The position numbers and the translations under genes were made by a program. A stretch of 49,490 nucleotides of DNA, from positions 1 through 49,490 of the IMG/VR virus record IMGVR_UViG_3300046170_000116. One strand, given 5' to 3'. The notes beneath the pieces were generated by a model. The model had not been told where the DNA came from. It made no database searches and worked only from the letters and a program-made list of their open reading frames with translations. This document shows positions 29,901 to 37,700 of this stretch, piece by piece; the first letter of the stretch is position 1; every line of letters begins with the position of its first letter. Origin of the DNA: a virus.

Positions 29901-30427
29901 GTATTAGTTTCAAAGATCATTTCTTTTCCACCAATAGAAGCTTTAACAACGTTACCACCTCTCATGGGGTTGTATTTGTCATTGCTATCTCTGTCTAGTC
30001 CTTTTTCAGAGTCAATTTTTAATTGGTTTTTTCCATTAACGTAATAGCTATTTACTGCCTCAAATTTAATACCTGAAAACTTATACAACTCATTTAGGCC
30101 GTCAGCGGCTTCATTGTCCATCATGCTAAAAAGTTTACCATTAGGCTTCATTTCATAGCTGTCTGTGTCTTCGTTATATACTCTAGTGTTTAGCTTGCCT
30201 AGTAAATCCGAAGAAAAATCCTCCGAAGACAAACCCGTATCTTGTACTGCTTGGTTTTTCGACCCTACAATCGCAGTCTCCTTTGCAGGGCCTTGTTTCT
30301 TTACTGGTGGGTCAGTTTGCTCTATATTATATTTTTTAATATAATCTTCCACGCTAAGGTTTAGGTTGCTAGAAGCTGCTTGTATTCTTTCTAATGAAAC
30401 CTCTTGACCGTTATAAATGTATGGCAT
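20990..30427 (-). CDS. Giant polyvalent ejection protein with zincin motif and HAD-like domain
   Basis: A 3,145-aa protein, the longest gene here. In order: N-terminal charged region; hydrophobic helices about 490-610; HEVGH zinc-peptidase motif at 999-1003; possible acetyltransferase-like part about 1230-1315; a helical mid-part; FEHLIP (possible HNH-like) before a HAD-like domain starting VFDFDDTLAKS (Asp2190, Asp2192); then membrane-seeking C-terminal helices and a Lys/Arg-rich tail. Short [VI]-x-[FW]-S motifs recur at 1151, 1318, 1724, 2177 and 2398, near domain edges. It fits large polyvalent proteins, likely packaged and injected with DNA. Individual activities are inferred. Confidence 0.85.
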   Translation of the reverse strand: MPYIYNGQEVSLERIQAASSNLNLSVEDYIKKYNIEQTDPPVKKQGPAKETAIVGSKNQAVQDTGLSSEDFSSDLLGKLNTRVYNEDTDSYEMKPNGKLFSMMDNEAADGLNELYKFSGIKFEAVNSYYVNGKNQLKIDSEKGLDRDSNDKYNPMRGGNVVKASIGGKEMIFETNTDDPEDWKRATTKIENFIKENESSIDYKTWRKQSKGTRETYLNWESSNENIQKAEDKYKADILDNEDLFTPYKVKQQANVGYVSSTTGIVVNTSPLVEKTVQPHEEELNSAIKRLRKIHPEASKEDIDKKAKQIVRKMLYTQALDEAKYAERERAVNDGDIGQEEMFSGAQFIEGDLADKYNLNSKKTNILSQEIENILEVHKAVQNTGKETTIEEAEKNDSLIYNYAAKNNIFIDPSDQRVVELSDGTSMNRNEYLIRNSLRENYLASDLLFNKYQKEQQEVIGDIKDIKASSLAASKNYNELEKYATNVGMGAVDIGAGMFFLGGNILTLGQSDGLAELGADYSMYSRRIRDSYVRDVSFEDAFSSGSNFGKFLGQEVSNQLPILVAMMASGGSAGVVIGASSAGSKMIDMQAEVAMGNADYGKGEIWLKSIGYGVAEGGFAQLTTVQSLRRAKKNWILDGKEQVVNNSMKEYFKKRGSSLIYEPLSESLGEIATVGTQNLIDGNNFTQGMDHAGFSGAGFGLLFAAVPFMKGTYNASRSTYGERKQARDLMVQINKDGKELDGLLSDYTVFDKSNRRIPAKNNSAQDNSQRAKFLEKRIKDNTDKLNKAVEARENLLNEHMTEDGAKNVIAIEKEMADLQAQALEIENNPTLSKAEKAKEIQELQAKFKYLVEVKESAINARTMKNNGVEFTALKGSDPEKYDEYQDQAASQLFAESNGKDPSKEATNRRAYDLYFADKARAENSKQGRKNSSVFKDFKSFETVDEAIADLDNQDLSPDQKKTITDGLKRGNDGYANPVTKQTVAVVENQVKNQRAYTKTHEVGHQAFWELLGQDGNSDAFKNISNQLLHTLKNVDSKVYNDLLKDIGNEINDPTEVISKFLEFVAANEVDFKQDKKAKGIAGLLGIMVQKQFEGDYKFDFRGETDMYNFVVGIGKKIADGTLTLADVKAAKKNSAISSIKDSSVSTDSQGDVSFSLTTRQDLNWKQTDEDVQTTFEVKGKKYTTRLEETAFMEFDEGQTYDDIDNIAKKLGIQKDSEGDDISSSEKFYHLQFADNAGSMDITGAGNALEVFSVNINGVVDYLQNNPKVEGVVFTAKEDSRIRLYKRLAETMADKLGGSFGFENDTFIVTNKKSDTKSDISFSETSLGEKINNLIPSDVKNQIDYYRQDVFDPIYNDRKLHPLIQKYVSSKASSPQERAKVIRILADRLKNFNPAKTRSSGEKVGSGALFEFITSNAAFSKKVAKQEFVDAKNNPTSESIDSDQAKQVSGDANEVTSTNAPKKPTYIKIIDSRVLPGETINKIKDKVISTVRVLKSRIDASVSKNQAISPLLRELKREISSQVDIDLKEAMGGVADSKLQKWLIKNKKAVLENATTSWLAKAIPAAIQKSVDGKYKVDENGNRVKDNNGNFTFVPNFTSDWQGKKIDVEKTTTNNAGKTSGAQIMRRTPNAARKISDADFVATVLENVKADADGNVISSGKPIRGKKESMAKELAGEIGIEIINRELKNKDSNLTKAFKENQSRLNAVLTVDFLQEFSRQSERGTIKFSESTFMEGLPSLEKSILDANVEKLTEASLRKIMTNVYGDKISQDELKQISKKIVASVNTYFKNKKDLYALDFTKFVNNAIDKLNNKEDLLTPLNLTKDDIFGGFTKMGDQESVQRQSRQNELEFNTDLVNKKGYEGLQQILRWMKGHNVTSSKIGGGRGQYYNGVTDYYINNLNLIPDVKVEVIKRKGKKDTYKIYYTGKVSDADIKKLAEKNNTTVDKLKDSNGLLVVNTKTLPQSAYKIVKGEKTVKTEAEFEAEYDQRKAESDEAFDLMIDFLQFTRNKNNPLLWVATMKSLDSNMESMLKAAANVAYYFVGDTNQEVRFEHLIPTNYMIMRLTEHFWSGKVDLDALKNSYEVAIVPKDMDELINIQSQSTMNIGFDPSTDPAWHRYYNDSTYGMDFIVPIKKLGGDSKGKVFGEEWAAFNSILKDNASSQAIQVAKEQKAALAASSIKWSQSSKKIRVFDFDDTLAKSKSRVIVNMPVSSIDKDMLDIVARRKFKDEFKNKPSFQQNFESLTDQQQAEVLKEVPGGVKTINATEFAEQAASLEAQGATFDFSEFSKVIDGEKGPLFKVAKKIADKRGTEDLFILTARPQDAAGPIKDFMKSLGIDIPLKNITGLADGNAKAKADWMVGKVSEGYNDFYFADDAIKNVNAVKEVLDNFDVKGKVQQAKIKFSETLHRQFNDMIERQTGVESIKVFSKVVARRRGKKAGGIKFLAPGAEDFRGLTQYVFAGKGKQGDADQKFFEDALMDPYFKGVAAMETARQTLKNDFKALLKTFKPVKAKLNKLIPGGDFTYDAAVRVYLWTKAGYDIPGIAKRDQKKLNSLVSKDTELKAFADGLILVTKSNVNGWPAPTEFWDAHTIVTDISNLTEKINRKEYLNEFIENVDQIFSDKNLNKVEALYGKTTRDAIEDALYSMKTGTNRPTGGNSITNRWLNWVNNSVGTIMFFNRRSALLQTLSTVNFINWSDNNPLKAAMAFANQKQYWKDFTMIFNSDKLKQRRSGLKSDVQEAEIANAAKNSKDKASAIVSYLLKIGFTPTQLADSFAIAMGGATFYRNRVKTYTKQGMSKSEAETKAFEDFSKLSDVAQQSGDPALVSQQQRSVAGRLILAFQNTTMQYTRIQVKAARDLINGRGDAKTHISKILYYGAVQNFIFNALQQSLFALIPGFEEDDKEFDEELDKKGIKIINGMADSTLRGFGMYGAVIAAIKNTYLQYSRQEEKGYKADHTYTIIEAANLSPPIGSKLRKIYSGIQTSKFDKDVIAKHPWDVTIEGRFNPSPTYSIIGSVASAGLNIPLDRAVLEAQSIAEMFDERNTKLQRISLGLGYRTWDVGAKNEEFDLIKLEAKKVRKEQGKIKAKKTREINKKKKQDSINNLSEEQRNKYYRDLRLKRSASARKAAATRKKNKRAKDSIMSLNRI

Positions 30428-30446
30428 AATTTATTTTATTTAATTT

Positions 30447-31598
30447 TTATTTTTCACCTGGAATTGTTGGACCAGCTATAACCGGTTTTACATTATTATC
30501 TCCTTTTATATATTTTTCAATACCTGCACGCGTATATACGTTACCGTTTTTAGTTTGATAATAAGGCATACCGTCATTACCTACAACTTCGGTTACATAT
30601 TTGCCATCTATCATAACTTCTTTTCTCCCACTTCCAAGAATTTTTAAAGGTTTATTTTTATTGCTATTGTAGTTTTGGCTGTTATTATCAGAAACACCTT
30701 TCTTAGAAGCAGAGACTATGCCTTCTAAAAGTCTATCTACTAAGACAGAGCTTAACCTAGAAGGATCGCTAAAGTCTTCGTCGCTTATGTCTAATGGAGT
30801 ATTTGTTAGTAACTTGTCCATAACGATAGATCTAGCTACGTCTTGATTACCTCCTATAGCGTCTTGTATTTGAGACCTAAGACTTGATAATTGATATTGG
30901 TTTACTTCTTGACCGCTTTTGAAAGAGCCATTGTAAACTTTTTCTGTTATCTCTAATAAAGCAGTGGCGGTTTTATTAGCCTTAGGTGCTGGGTTTTTAA
31001 ACATAGAATAATCTACTTGTCCATAATCTGTTTCAAACATTAAACCACCATTAGGCTTAAAAGAAAACGTAGCGCTAGGGTTATATATACTAGCGGCCTG
31101 ATTGAGCTTAATAGGATCTCCAGCTGAAAGTAAATTGTCGTTAAAGTCTTCAAAAAGCTCTACTTGATTATTCTTGTAGGCTTTTAAATTATTAGCAGCG
31201 TTTATTATATCTTGATTAGCTTGATTCATTTGATCTACAAGGTCTTGATAACCATCATCAGTAATGGACATACCACTAAGCATATTTGCGGCTTCAACAT
31301 ACTTAGCCTTTTTTTCCATTAAAAAATCTTTTATTGCTTTGTTTTGACTATCATTTAAGCCTTGTATATTTAGACCTGTTTGCATTTGGTTTAAGTAACC
31401 CGCTAACTTTTTTTCAGCTTGCTTAGCTTTATTCTCCCTATTGACAGAGGCTTTACTATTAGCACGAATGTACTTTTCTCTGTCAGCCATTGTTTTGTCA
31501 ATAGCGTCGCTAACTACAGCGCCAACGTCTAGGAACCCTCCGTTAGGGTTGCCACCTGTTATTGCATACTGTTCTCCTTTTATTATATCTATAGCCAT
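30447..31598 (-). CDS. Ejection/internal virion protein candidate
   Basis: A 383-aa protein, mostly helical and Asn/Gln-rich with two long amphipathic regions (about 40-150 and 205-300). There is no catalytic motif. In podoviruses the genes just before a giant ejected protein usually encode internal core proteins, so a role in the ejection apparatus is likely from position. It ends in a Gly/Pro-rich tail (VIAGPTIPGEK). Confidence 0.7.
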   Translation of the reverse strand: MAIDIIKGEQYAITGGNPNGGFLDVGAVVSDAIDKTMADREKYIRANSKASVNRENKAKQAEKKLAGYLNQMQTGLNIQGLNDSQNKAIKDFLMEKKAKYVEAANMLSGMSITDDGYQDLVDQMNQANQDIINAANNLKAYKNNQVELFEDFNDNLLSAGDPIKLNQAASIYNPSATFSFKPNGGLMFETDYGQVDYSMFKNPAPKANKTATALLEITEKVYNGSFKSGQEVNQYQLSSLRSQIQDAIGGNQDVARSIVMDKLLTNTPLDISDEDFSDPSRLSSVLVDRLLEGIVSASKKGVSDNNSQNYNSNKNKPLKILGSGRKEVMIDGKYVTEVVGNDGMPYYQTKNGNVYTRAGIEKYIKGDNNVKPVIAGPTIPGEK

Positions 31599-31610
31599 TA
31601 TATATTATTT

Positions 31611-32246
31611 TTATCCTTGACCAAATCCACTGCCTCCAAAGATTTCCATTTGTGGAATAACTGATGAAGCTATTCCAGTAACGCCACCAATTATAGATTG
31701 AGTCGCGGCTTGCTTTGCTGCTTTTGCAGCTCCTAATCTTTGTTGAGCCATGCCAAACTGTTCTCTCATTTTTTCTTCTTTGTCTTCTCTTGACTGGTAC
31801 TCTCCAGCTATTTCTTGTTGATTTAATTGAGCGGCCATACCTCTTTCGGCCATTTGGTTTTGCTGCTCTTGTTGGCCTATACTTATAGACGCTGCAGCTA
31901 AATTCTTAGATTGTTGGTTAGCCATAGTCTGTGCTAGTGCAGCAATACCAGATCCACCGGCTGCTCCTTGCATATTACCCATGGTATTAGCTAAAGCCTG
32001 TTGTTGTTGCTCTGCGGCAAATTCAGCCTGTTGAGTGTTAACCGTCAGATCTTCATAAACATTCTCTTGATTAGCATACAAGTTAGAAGTGTCTCTATTC
32101 ATTAGGTTTTGTTTGGTACGGTTGTATTCGTTTTGAGCTTTTCTAAGCTCTTCTTTACGCTTCTTACTACCTATAATACCACCAGCAATACCGGCTAGGC
32201 CTTTTATGCCACCCATAACCATCGCTCCTGTTGCTATTCCTGCCAT
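31611..32246 (-). CDS. Internal virion protein candidate (T7 gp14-like layout)
   Basis: A 211-aa protein. The N-terminus is a Gly/Ala-rich hydrophobic segment (AGIATGAMVMGGIKGLAGIAG), followed by a basic turn and long Ala/Gln-rich helices (AEFAAEQQQQALANTMGNMQ). The end is again Gly-rich and hydrophobic (IIGGVTGIASSVIPQMEIF). Hydrophobic ends with a helical Gln-rich middle resemble small ejection proteins that insert into the host envelope. It overlaps the cupin gene by 13 nt. Confidence 0.7.
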   Translation of the reverse strand: MAGIATGAMVMGGIKGLAGIAGGIIGSKKRKEELRKAQNEYNRTKQNLMNRDTSNLYANQENVYEDLTVNTQQAEFAAEQQQQALANTMGNMQGAAGGSGIAALAQTMANQQSKNLAAASISIGQQEQQNQMAERGMAAQLNQQEIAGEYQSREDKEEKMREQFGMAQQRLGAAKAAKQAATQSIIGGVTGIASSVIPQMEIFGGSGFGQG

Positions 32247-32722
32247 AATTTTTCTTTTTTATTATATTCTTCTATAGTAAAAGAATATAATAACTCTTCT
32301 ACTTCTTCTGTATTTTCTGTGTTTGTTGGATTTTTATGCACGTTTATAAATACACAGTCTTCTAAGCACTTGATTAATCTCTTAGCACCTTTAATTGATT
32401 TTTCATAGCAAGGCGCTATGTGTTCTATTTCTTCACCATCTGTTGTGACTAGTATTCTACCAGTCATTAAAAACCAAAAATGATCTGTATGATGCATTGC
32501 GCTTATTACAAACGAGCCCGCAGGCATAATCATTTTTCTCATATACAATTGATCAGAAAAATCATGTGATATTTTAAAAACGTCGTTGTTTACTAAGTTT
32601 TTACCATCACCATATACACCTTCTATGTCGTTGTTTTCTATCATTAAGTTTTGCATGTCTTCTAATTGACTTACAAAATTGCTTAATTTATTATTATTTG
32701 ATTTAATTTTACTTTTAGACAT
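32234..32722 (-). CDS. Cupin-fold protein in the virion operon
   Basis: A 162-aa protein with a cupin-like core: MRKMIMPAGSFVISAMHHTDHFWFLMTGRILVTT read in two parts, with His-His and His positions and the Gly before the second strand pair; then EEIEHIAPCYE. Cupins bind metal or small ligands, and phage versions often occur beside tail or ejection genes. The metal set (HH-x2-H) is plausible but the second cupin motif is weak. A structural or host-range role is inferred. Confidence 0.7.
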   Translation of the reverse strand: MSKSKIKSNNNKLSNFVSQLEDMQNLMIENNDIEGVYGDGKNLVNNDVFKISHDFSDQLYMRKMIMPAGSFVISAMHHTDHFWFLMTGRILVTTDGEEIEHIAPCYEKSIKGAKRLIKCLEDCVFINVHKNPTNTENTEEVEELLYSFTIEEYNKKEKLWQE

Positions 32723-32739
32723 ATAGTTATCATTACGTG

Positions 32740-33093
32740 TTATTTACTGCTCTCAAATACTTCTGAGCCAACACTAAATATTTCCGCGCTAGATGTGTCA
32801 TTATTTTTTAAATTAACTAAAGCATAGTAACCTAAGGGACTAGCCATATTTACAGCATTATCTTTGCTGAACAATATAAAGTCTAAGCTCGTTGGTCTAA
32901 CTGTATTACTAGCTATATTACAAGTTATGCTATTTTCGCTTATAGCTGTTATTTCACCAATAACTACAATTTCTCCACCAGTGCTATTTGGACCAACAGC
33001 TGACTGTGGGGTGTAATACGCTGTATCTCCAATTTGAACAGAGTCATTAATTTGAAAATCAAACGTTAGTGTTATAGATTGTGTTGTTGACAT
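32740..33093 (-). CDS. Small beta-rich tail-associated protein
   Basis: A 117-aa beta-rich protein (TQSITLTFDFQINDSVQIGDTA...; GGEIVVIGEITAISENSITCNI). It is short, acidic and without motif. Placement between an Ig/cadherin-like protein and the cupin suggests a tail accessory or fibre-linked protein. Function not identified. Confidence 0.65.
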   Translation of the reverse strand: MSTTQSITLTFDFQINDSVQIGDTAYYTPQSAVGPNSTGGEIVVIGEITAISENSITCNIASNTVRPTSLDFILFSKDNAVNMASPLGYYALVNLKNNDTSSAEIFSVGSEVFESSK

Positions 33094-33109
33094 TGTGTTT
33101 ATTTGTTTA

Positions 33110-34753
33110 TTAAGGAGCCGCTATATCTACTGAAACGTTTACAGTTGCCACATTACTATCTTCAAAACCGTCATTAGCTTTGTAAGTAAAAGAATCTGAC
33201 CCGTCTTGACCTTGATTAGGTATGTAAGTTGCTAAGCCATTAGAATCTATAGAAACAGTTCCAATGCTCGGATTTGATACTACACTGTATGTTAAATCGT
33301 CGTTGTTGTTATCTGAAACTGACAGCTGTATATCTGTAGGTGTTTCATGAGGAACATAAACCGGAGTTGTTATAGATTGAGCAAAAGCTTGCTGGTTTAT
33401 TAAATTATCTAAATCTATGACAGAGCTAACATCTTGTGATCCCGATGTGAAAACTCTTAAAGACCCAGATATTATTATTTCACCCGTGCCATCTCCTTGT
33501 AAAAATGGATTTATATCCCACACCATTCCTCCGTTAGTTAAAGGATCTGTATTAGTAAAATCGCTGTAACTTGGATTTCTTCTTATATATAGATCTTTTA
33601 ACGCTGATGTTATTGTTATTTGTAAATTTTTATCTACTAAAGGTAATCCATCAGCAGAAGTAAGGCCAGGTATAACGTTTATTACGTTTTCAGAATAAGT
33701 AACTGTTAAAGCTTGTGTTGTAGTTGCTGTAACCTCTAGCTCACTTAATGAAGATATTTGACCTAGAGTAAAAGTAGGTATGTCAGCAGGGAAGTTAGCA
33801 GCTGTGGTTCCAGTGCCTGGTGTTATTAGCACATCGTATTGCTCAGCGCTTGACGTGGTTGGTAAGACTAAACTAACGTTTGTGTAACCTATGGACTGTA
33901 TTTCTTCATCTTGTAACACAGTAGATGCTGATGTGAAAGTTTCAGTAGTAAAGTCATACGTGCTTGAATCACTTATTTTTGTAACTACTACATTAAACTT
34001 AGCTCCTGGCGTTCCATAAACCTTAAAAGATCTAATTCCGCCACTATTTGTGATTGGTGTTTTGTTTTGATTAAAGGATATTATTTCTAAACCAGATGCA
34101 GGTATTGCAATAGCCCTTGCGTTGAAGTTTATAACTTCACCTGTGGTTATGTCATAGTTTGGAAACTCATAACTTATTGTAAACTTTTTCGCTATCAAGT
34201 GATTAGAGAATGTATTGTCAAAGTAATCAACTTCAGCAACCGTATAAGCACTAGCATTTGAAGAGTTTATACTAATAGTAGGTTCTGATTCATAATAATA
34301 ACCAGCATTAGCAGTAAATGTTTTTTCAAAAAGTAAAGCAGTAGATCCTTCTAGGCCCTGTGATTCAAATCTACCTGTGTAAGCTGGACTCATAGTTGAA
34401 GCTGACTGAACTGAATTATACGTACCACTTATCAAGTACTCTCTTTCATCAGCCTTTACAGCCTTTCCATCAATGTCTATTACTATATTTTCGTCTCCAG
34501 ACGGCTCAAAAGCATCTTTTAAGTCTATAATAACTTTAACTTTATTATCTTCTGCGTATGCCGATGTAGAGTTAACTAGTAGTATTGAGTTTATTCTAAA
34601 ATCTGCAACAGTATTGTTAGCAAAATCATCAGCTGAAACCAGGTATCCTTGATCAGGAGTTATAAATAAATCAACATCAGGCTCATTTCCTAAAGGTTGA
34701 TTTATATCTACAGTTCTTGATGCTGAGTTTATAGTGCAGTTTGTTAAAGCCAT
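33110..34753 (-). CDS. Tail protein with C-terminal cadherin/Ig-like domain
   Basis: A 547-aa beta-rich, Asn/Ser/Thr-rich protein. The C-terminal 80 residues (TPTDIQLSVSDNNNDDLTYSV..., then DSFTYKANDGFEDSNVATVNV) form a bacterial cadherin- or VCBS-like Ig domain, common in adhesins and phage tail proteins that touch cell-surface sugars. The N-terminal part repeats similar beta patterns. It is a good candidate for host attachment. It follows the 1,394-aa tail protein by 1 nt. Confidence 0.75.
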   Translation of the reverse strand: MALTNCTINSASRTVDINQPLGNEPDVDLFITPDQGYLVSADDFANNTVADFRINSILLVNSTSAYAEDNKVKVIIDLKDAFEPSGDENIVIDIDGKAVKADEREYLISGTYNSVQSASTMSPAYTGRFESQGLEGSTALLFEKTFTANAGYYYESEPTISINSSNASAYTVAEVDYFDNTFSNHLIAKKFTISYEFPNYDITTGEVINFNARAIAIPASGLEIISFNQNKTPITNSGGIRSFKVYGTPGAKFNVVVTKISDSSTYDFTTETFTSASTVLQDEEIQSIGYTNVSLVLPTTSSAEQYDVLITPGTGTTAANFPADIPTFTLGQISSLSELEVTATTTQALTVTYSENVINVIPGLTSADGLPLVDKNLQITITSALKDLYIRRNPSYSDFTNTDPLTNGGMVWDINPFLQGDGTGEIIISGSLRVFTSGSQDVSSVIDLDNLINQQAFAQSITTPVYVPHETPTDIQLSVSDNNNDDLTYSVVSNPSIGTVSIDSNGLATYIPNQGQDGSDSFTYKANDGFEDSNVATVNVSVDIAAP

Positions 34754-34754
34754 T

Positions 34755-37700
34755 TTAGTCGTTGTTTTCTGTTACTGTTATAATCGCCTTGCTAATTTGA
34801 GTGTCACCTGATATAGAAGTGAAAGAGCCTATGCCTTGAACAGAAAACTCTTTAGTATCAAGATTACTTAACGTTGTAGCTTTGCCCATTATATACTGAA
34901 ACTTTTTACCCTCCTTATCTAAAAAGTGATCTACATGACCTTCTTGAAGATCTGTACTTATAGAAGAACACCACCAACCTGGCTGATCTTGATCGTTGTA
35001 AAATTGATCATCAGTAATATCGCTTTTAATATAAGACTTTGTGCCCTCGTAGTTAAGGGTTTGGTAACTTTTGATAGATCCAGGTATGTCGTTTATGAGC
35101 AAAGAAACCTCCGTGTTATATTGATTACCGTAAAAGTTATTTCTAGTCTCGTTGTTATGTGAATACAGCTCGCCATTTTTAAAGGTGTAATAAATGTTAT
35201 TCAGTGATAAGCCACTTTCTTTTAAAAAGGAGTATCTACTTGTCCAGCCTTTTACAGACTCAGAGTATGAAACTGTATCTTCAACACCTGTTTCGTTTAA
35301 GTTTGTCAACGTTAAGTTGTATTGGTCTTTATTTTCATCATAACTACCAATCATTAAAGAACAGCTAGCTAGCTTGTCTCTGAAGAAGTCGAACATGCCA
35401 TCTTTAGATATTGGCTCTATTCCGTTTCTTGAAAGTCTTAAAACCGCTCCTCTAGCTTTATCAGTAAAGTAAGATCTAAAACCATACGTAGCAAATGACT
35501 CCGGGTTCTTTGAAATACCAAACTCTCCAGTGTAAGGTAGCGCTTGACCTAACACGGCGTTATTGCTTGTTATATTAGCGTTTCCATCAGCATTAAATAA
35601 AGCATCTTTATTAGCCAATATATTAAACACTTTGTCTTCACAAAAAGCTATTAAATCACCATCTCTAGTAGGCTTAGAGTATAGTTTTTGTATTGTACCA
35701 TAAGCAGGATTTAAGTCCTTAGTTATAGGTTCTGCTTGTATGAACTGATTTAATCTATTAATTCCTGATGTTGAATTAAATATACCTGAAAATATAAGAC
35801 CCGCACCTTTTCTTTCTTCTTTATATTCTTGATCTAGCGTTGAAGATGCTTTTACGCCTTTTGATATTTGAACTTTATTAAAGTCGTCTCTTAATCTATT
35901 TGATTCTACACCATTTTTAAAAGAGTAGCAATTAAACCAATCTAATTGTTTAACATCGCCGTGCTCTGATATAGGGAAAGCATCTGTAGCTTCGTAATAT
36001 ATATCTAAGCCTATGTCTTCTTTTGGTTCAGTCTCCCATATAGCTGGGTTATCTGTTGAAAAAGTGTTATCTCCAGCATCAACTTGCAGTAATTCCATAT
36101 GAAAAGGAAACTCAGCTCTATCTATGCCAGCGTTTATCCAAGACTCAGGGTAATCAGCTTCTGAAAAACCTTGAATTTCTTTGTCTAGTTTTAAATGAAA
36201 AATAAATCTTTTATTACTACCCCAGCCTCTTTTTCTGCTAGAGGTAGAGTAATTTCTACCCTCTGTTAATAAAGAATCTTTCACTGTATAAACAATTTGA
36301 TCTGGATCTTCTCTAAACCTAAATTTAGCTCCTATTTTTAGTATTCCAAGAGCAAAGTCTCTATTATCAAAAGCTGATCCAGAGCTCCAAGAGTCACCAG
36401 CTCCATACCAAAGATACGCAAAGGTTATTATTCTATTTCCAGGATATATACCGTCGCCTACGCTTCTGCCTCTATTTCCAAACCAAAGATCTCTATTACC
36501 GCTTCTATGATTTAAAGTAGCTACACCTTGAGAGTTTTCTGTAACCCAACCTCTTTTATGAGGATGCCAGTCTCTCCAGCCGCTGCCGCTTAGAACACTT
36601 GTTTTTCTTTGCATTAAAGCTATTTCCTTAATACCATATTCTTGCTCAATAGTGTTTAATATATTTTCCTCTAATATACCATCTCTGTTTAGTTTAACAA
36701 AAAATCTACCCGCAAACTCAGCCTTGTTTTTGACCTCTATTCTAGCTATTTCTAGCTGCATGTCACCTGTAGAAAAAGGCTCAACGTCAGATCCAAACTT
36801 TTCGGCAACTGTAAATTCATATATTTTATTACTCTGCCCTGTTACAGATATAGAAGCAATAGGATACCAGTCTGTTATATACAAGTCTTTTTTAAATCTT
36901 AAAACTAAACCAGAGTCGCTTAATACGTTCTCGCTTATTAAGCTATCGTCTATAAGCTGTGCTTCTGTTATTTTAAAATTATATCCTTCTTCAATAGGCC
37001 TAGCAGTAGTGCCTGTTACGTTTCCAGGTGAATAATCAGCTATACCATATGAAACCTTTTGTTCTTTTAAATATAAAGGAGCTTCGTTTTCAATTGCTAT
37101 TATTTTGTATTTAGCTAGAGCATCTACAAAATCATCACTAGCATGCCGTTTTTTTAATATTAAAAAAGTCTCTTCGTCTACTTTGTTTCTTTCAGACGAA
37201 GAAAAACTAATCCAAACATTACCGTCTTGAGCGTCGTACCACCTGTCCATTGCTAAGTTGTAGTATTGATTAGATGTTTCTTTTATAAAGAATTTAAAAT
37301 CTGTGGCAAAATTAGGCGGCTCATTGTTTAGTTTAACTTGAAGCTTATTATAATTAACCGCGCTTGCTTTGTTTATTCTTTTAGAACCAGTTGTGTCTGT
37401 AAACACAGGCGTTTCTCTACCGTACTCGTCTTTGTAAACAACACCCATTTGGTAAGTCCTCATAGATTTTATTGACTTACCTGGGTTTTTTGGAACGTAA
37501 TCGTTGTAGTCTGAGTTGTTTATAACTGACAAGCTGAAGTTAGGCGTAACGTCTCTACCTCTATCGTCTTTCATGTCGAACTGTTGTAGATAATTAGCAT
37601 ATATAAGCCTGTTAGCTGACATCTCTTGAGCTTTTGCTTTTCTAGGGACATTATCCCAGGGTCTTAGTAATTGATTAGACGGTATTACCTTATATACAAC

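Noticed and set aside
21576-30044. Plus-strand reading frames of 60-150 codons opposite the giant gene
   Set aside because: They are antisense shadows of the 3,145-aa frame with no promoters, motifs or packing.
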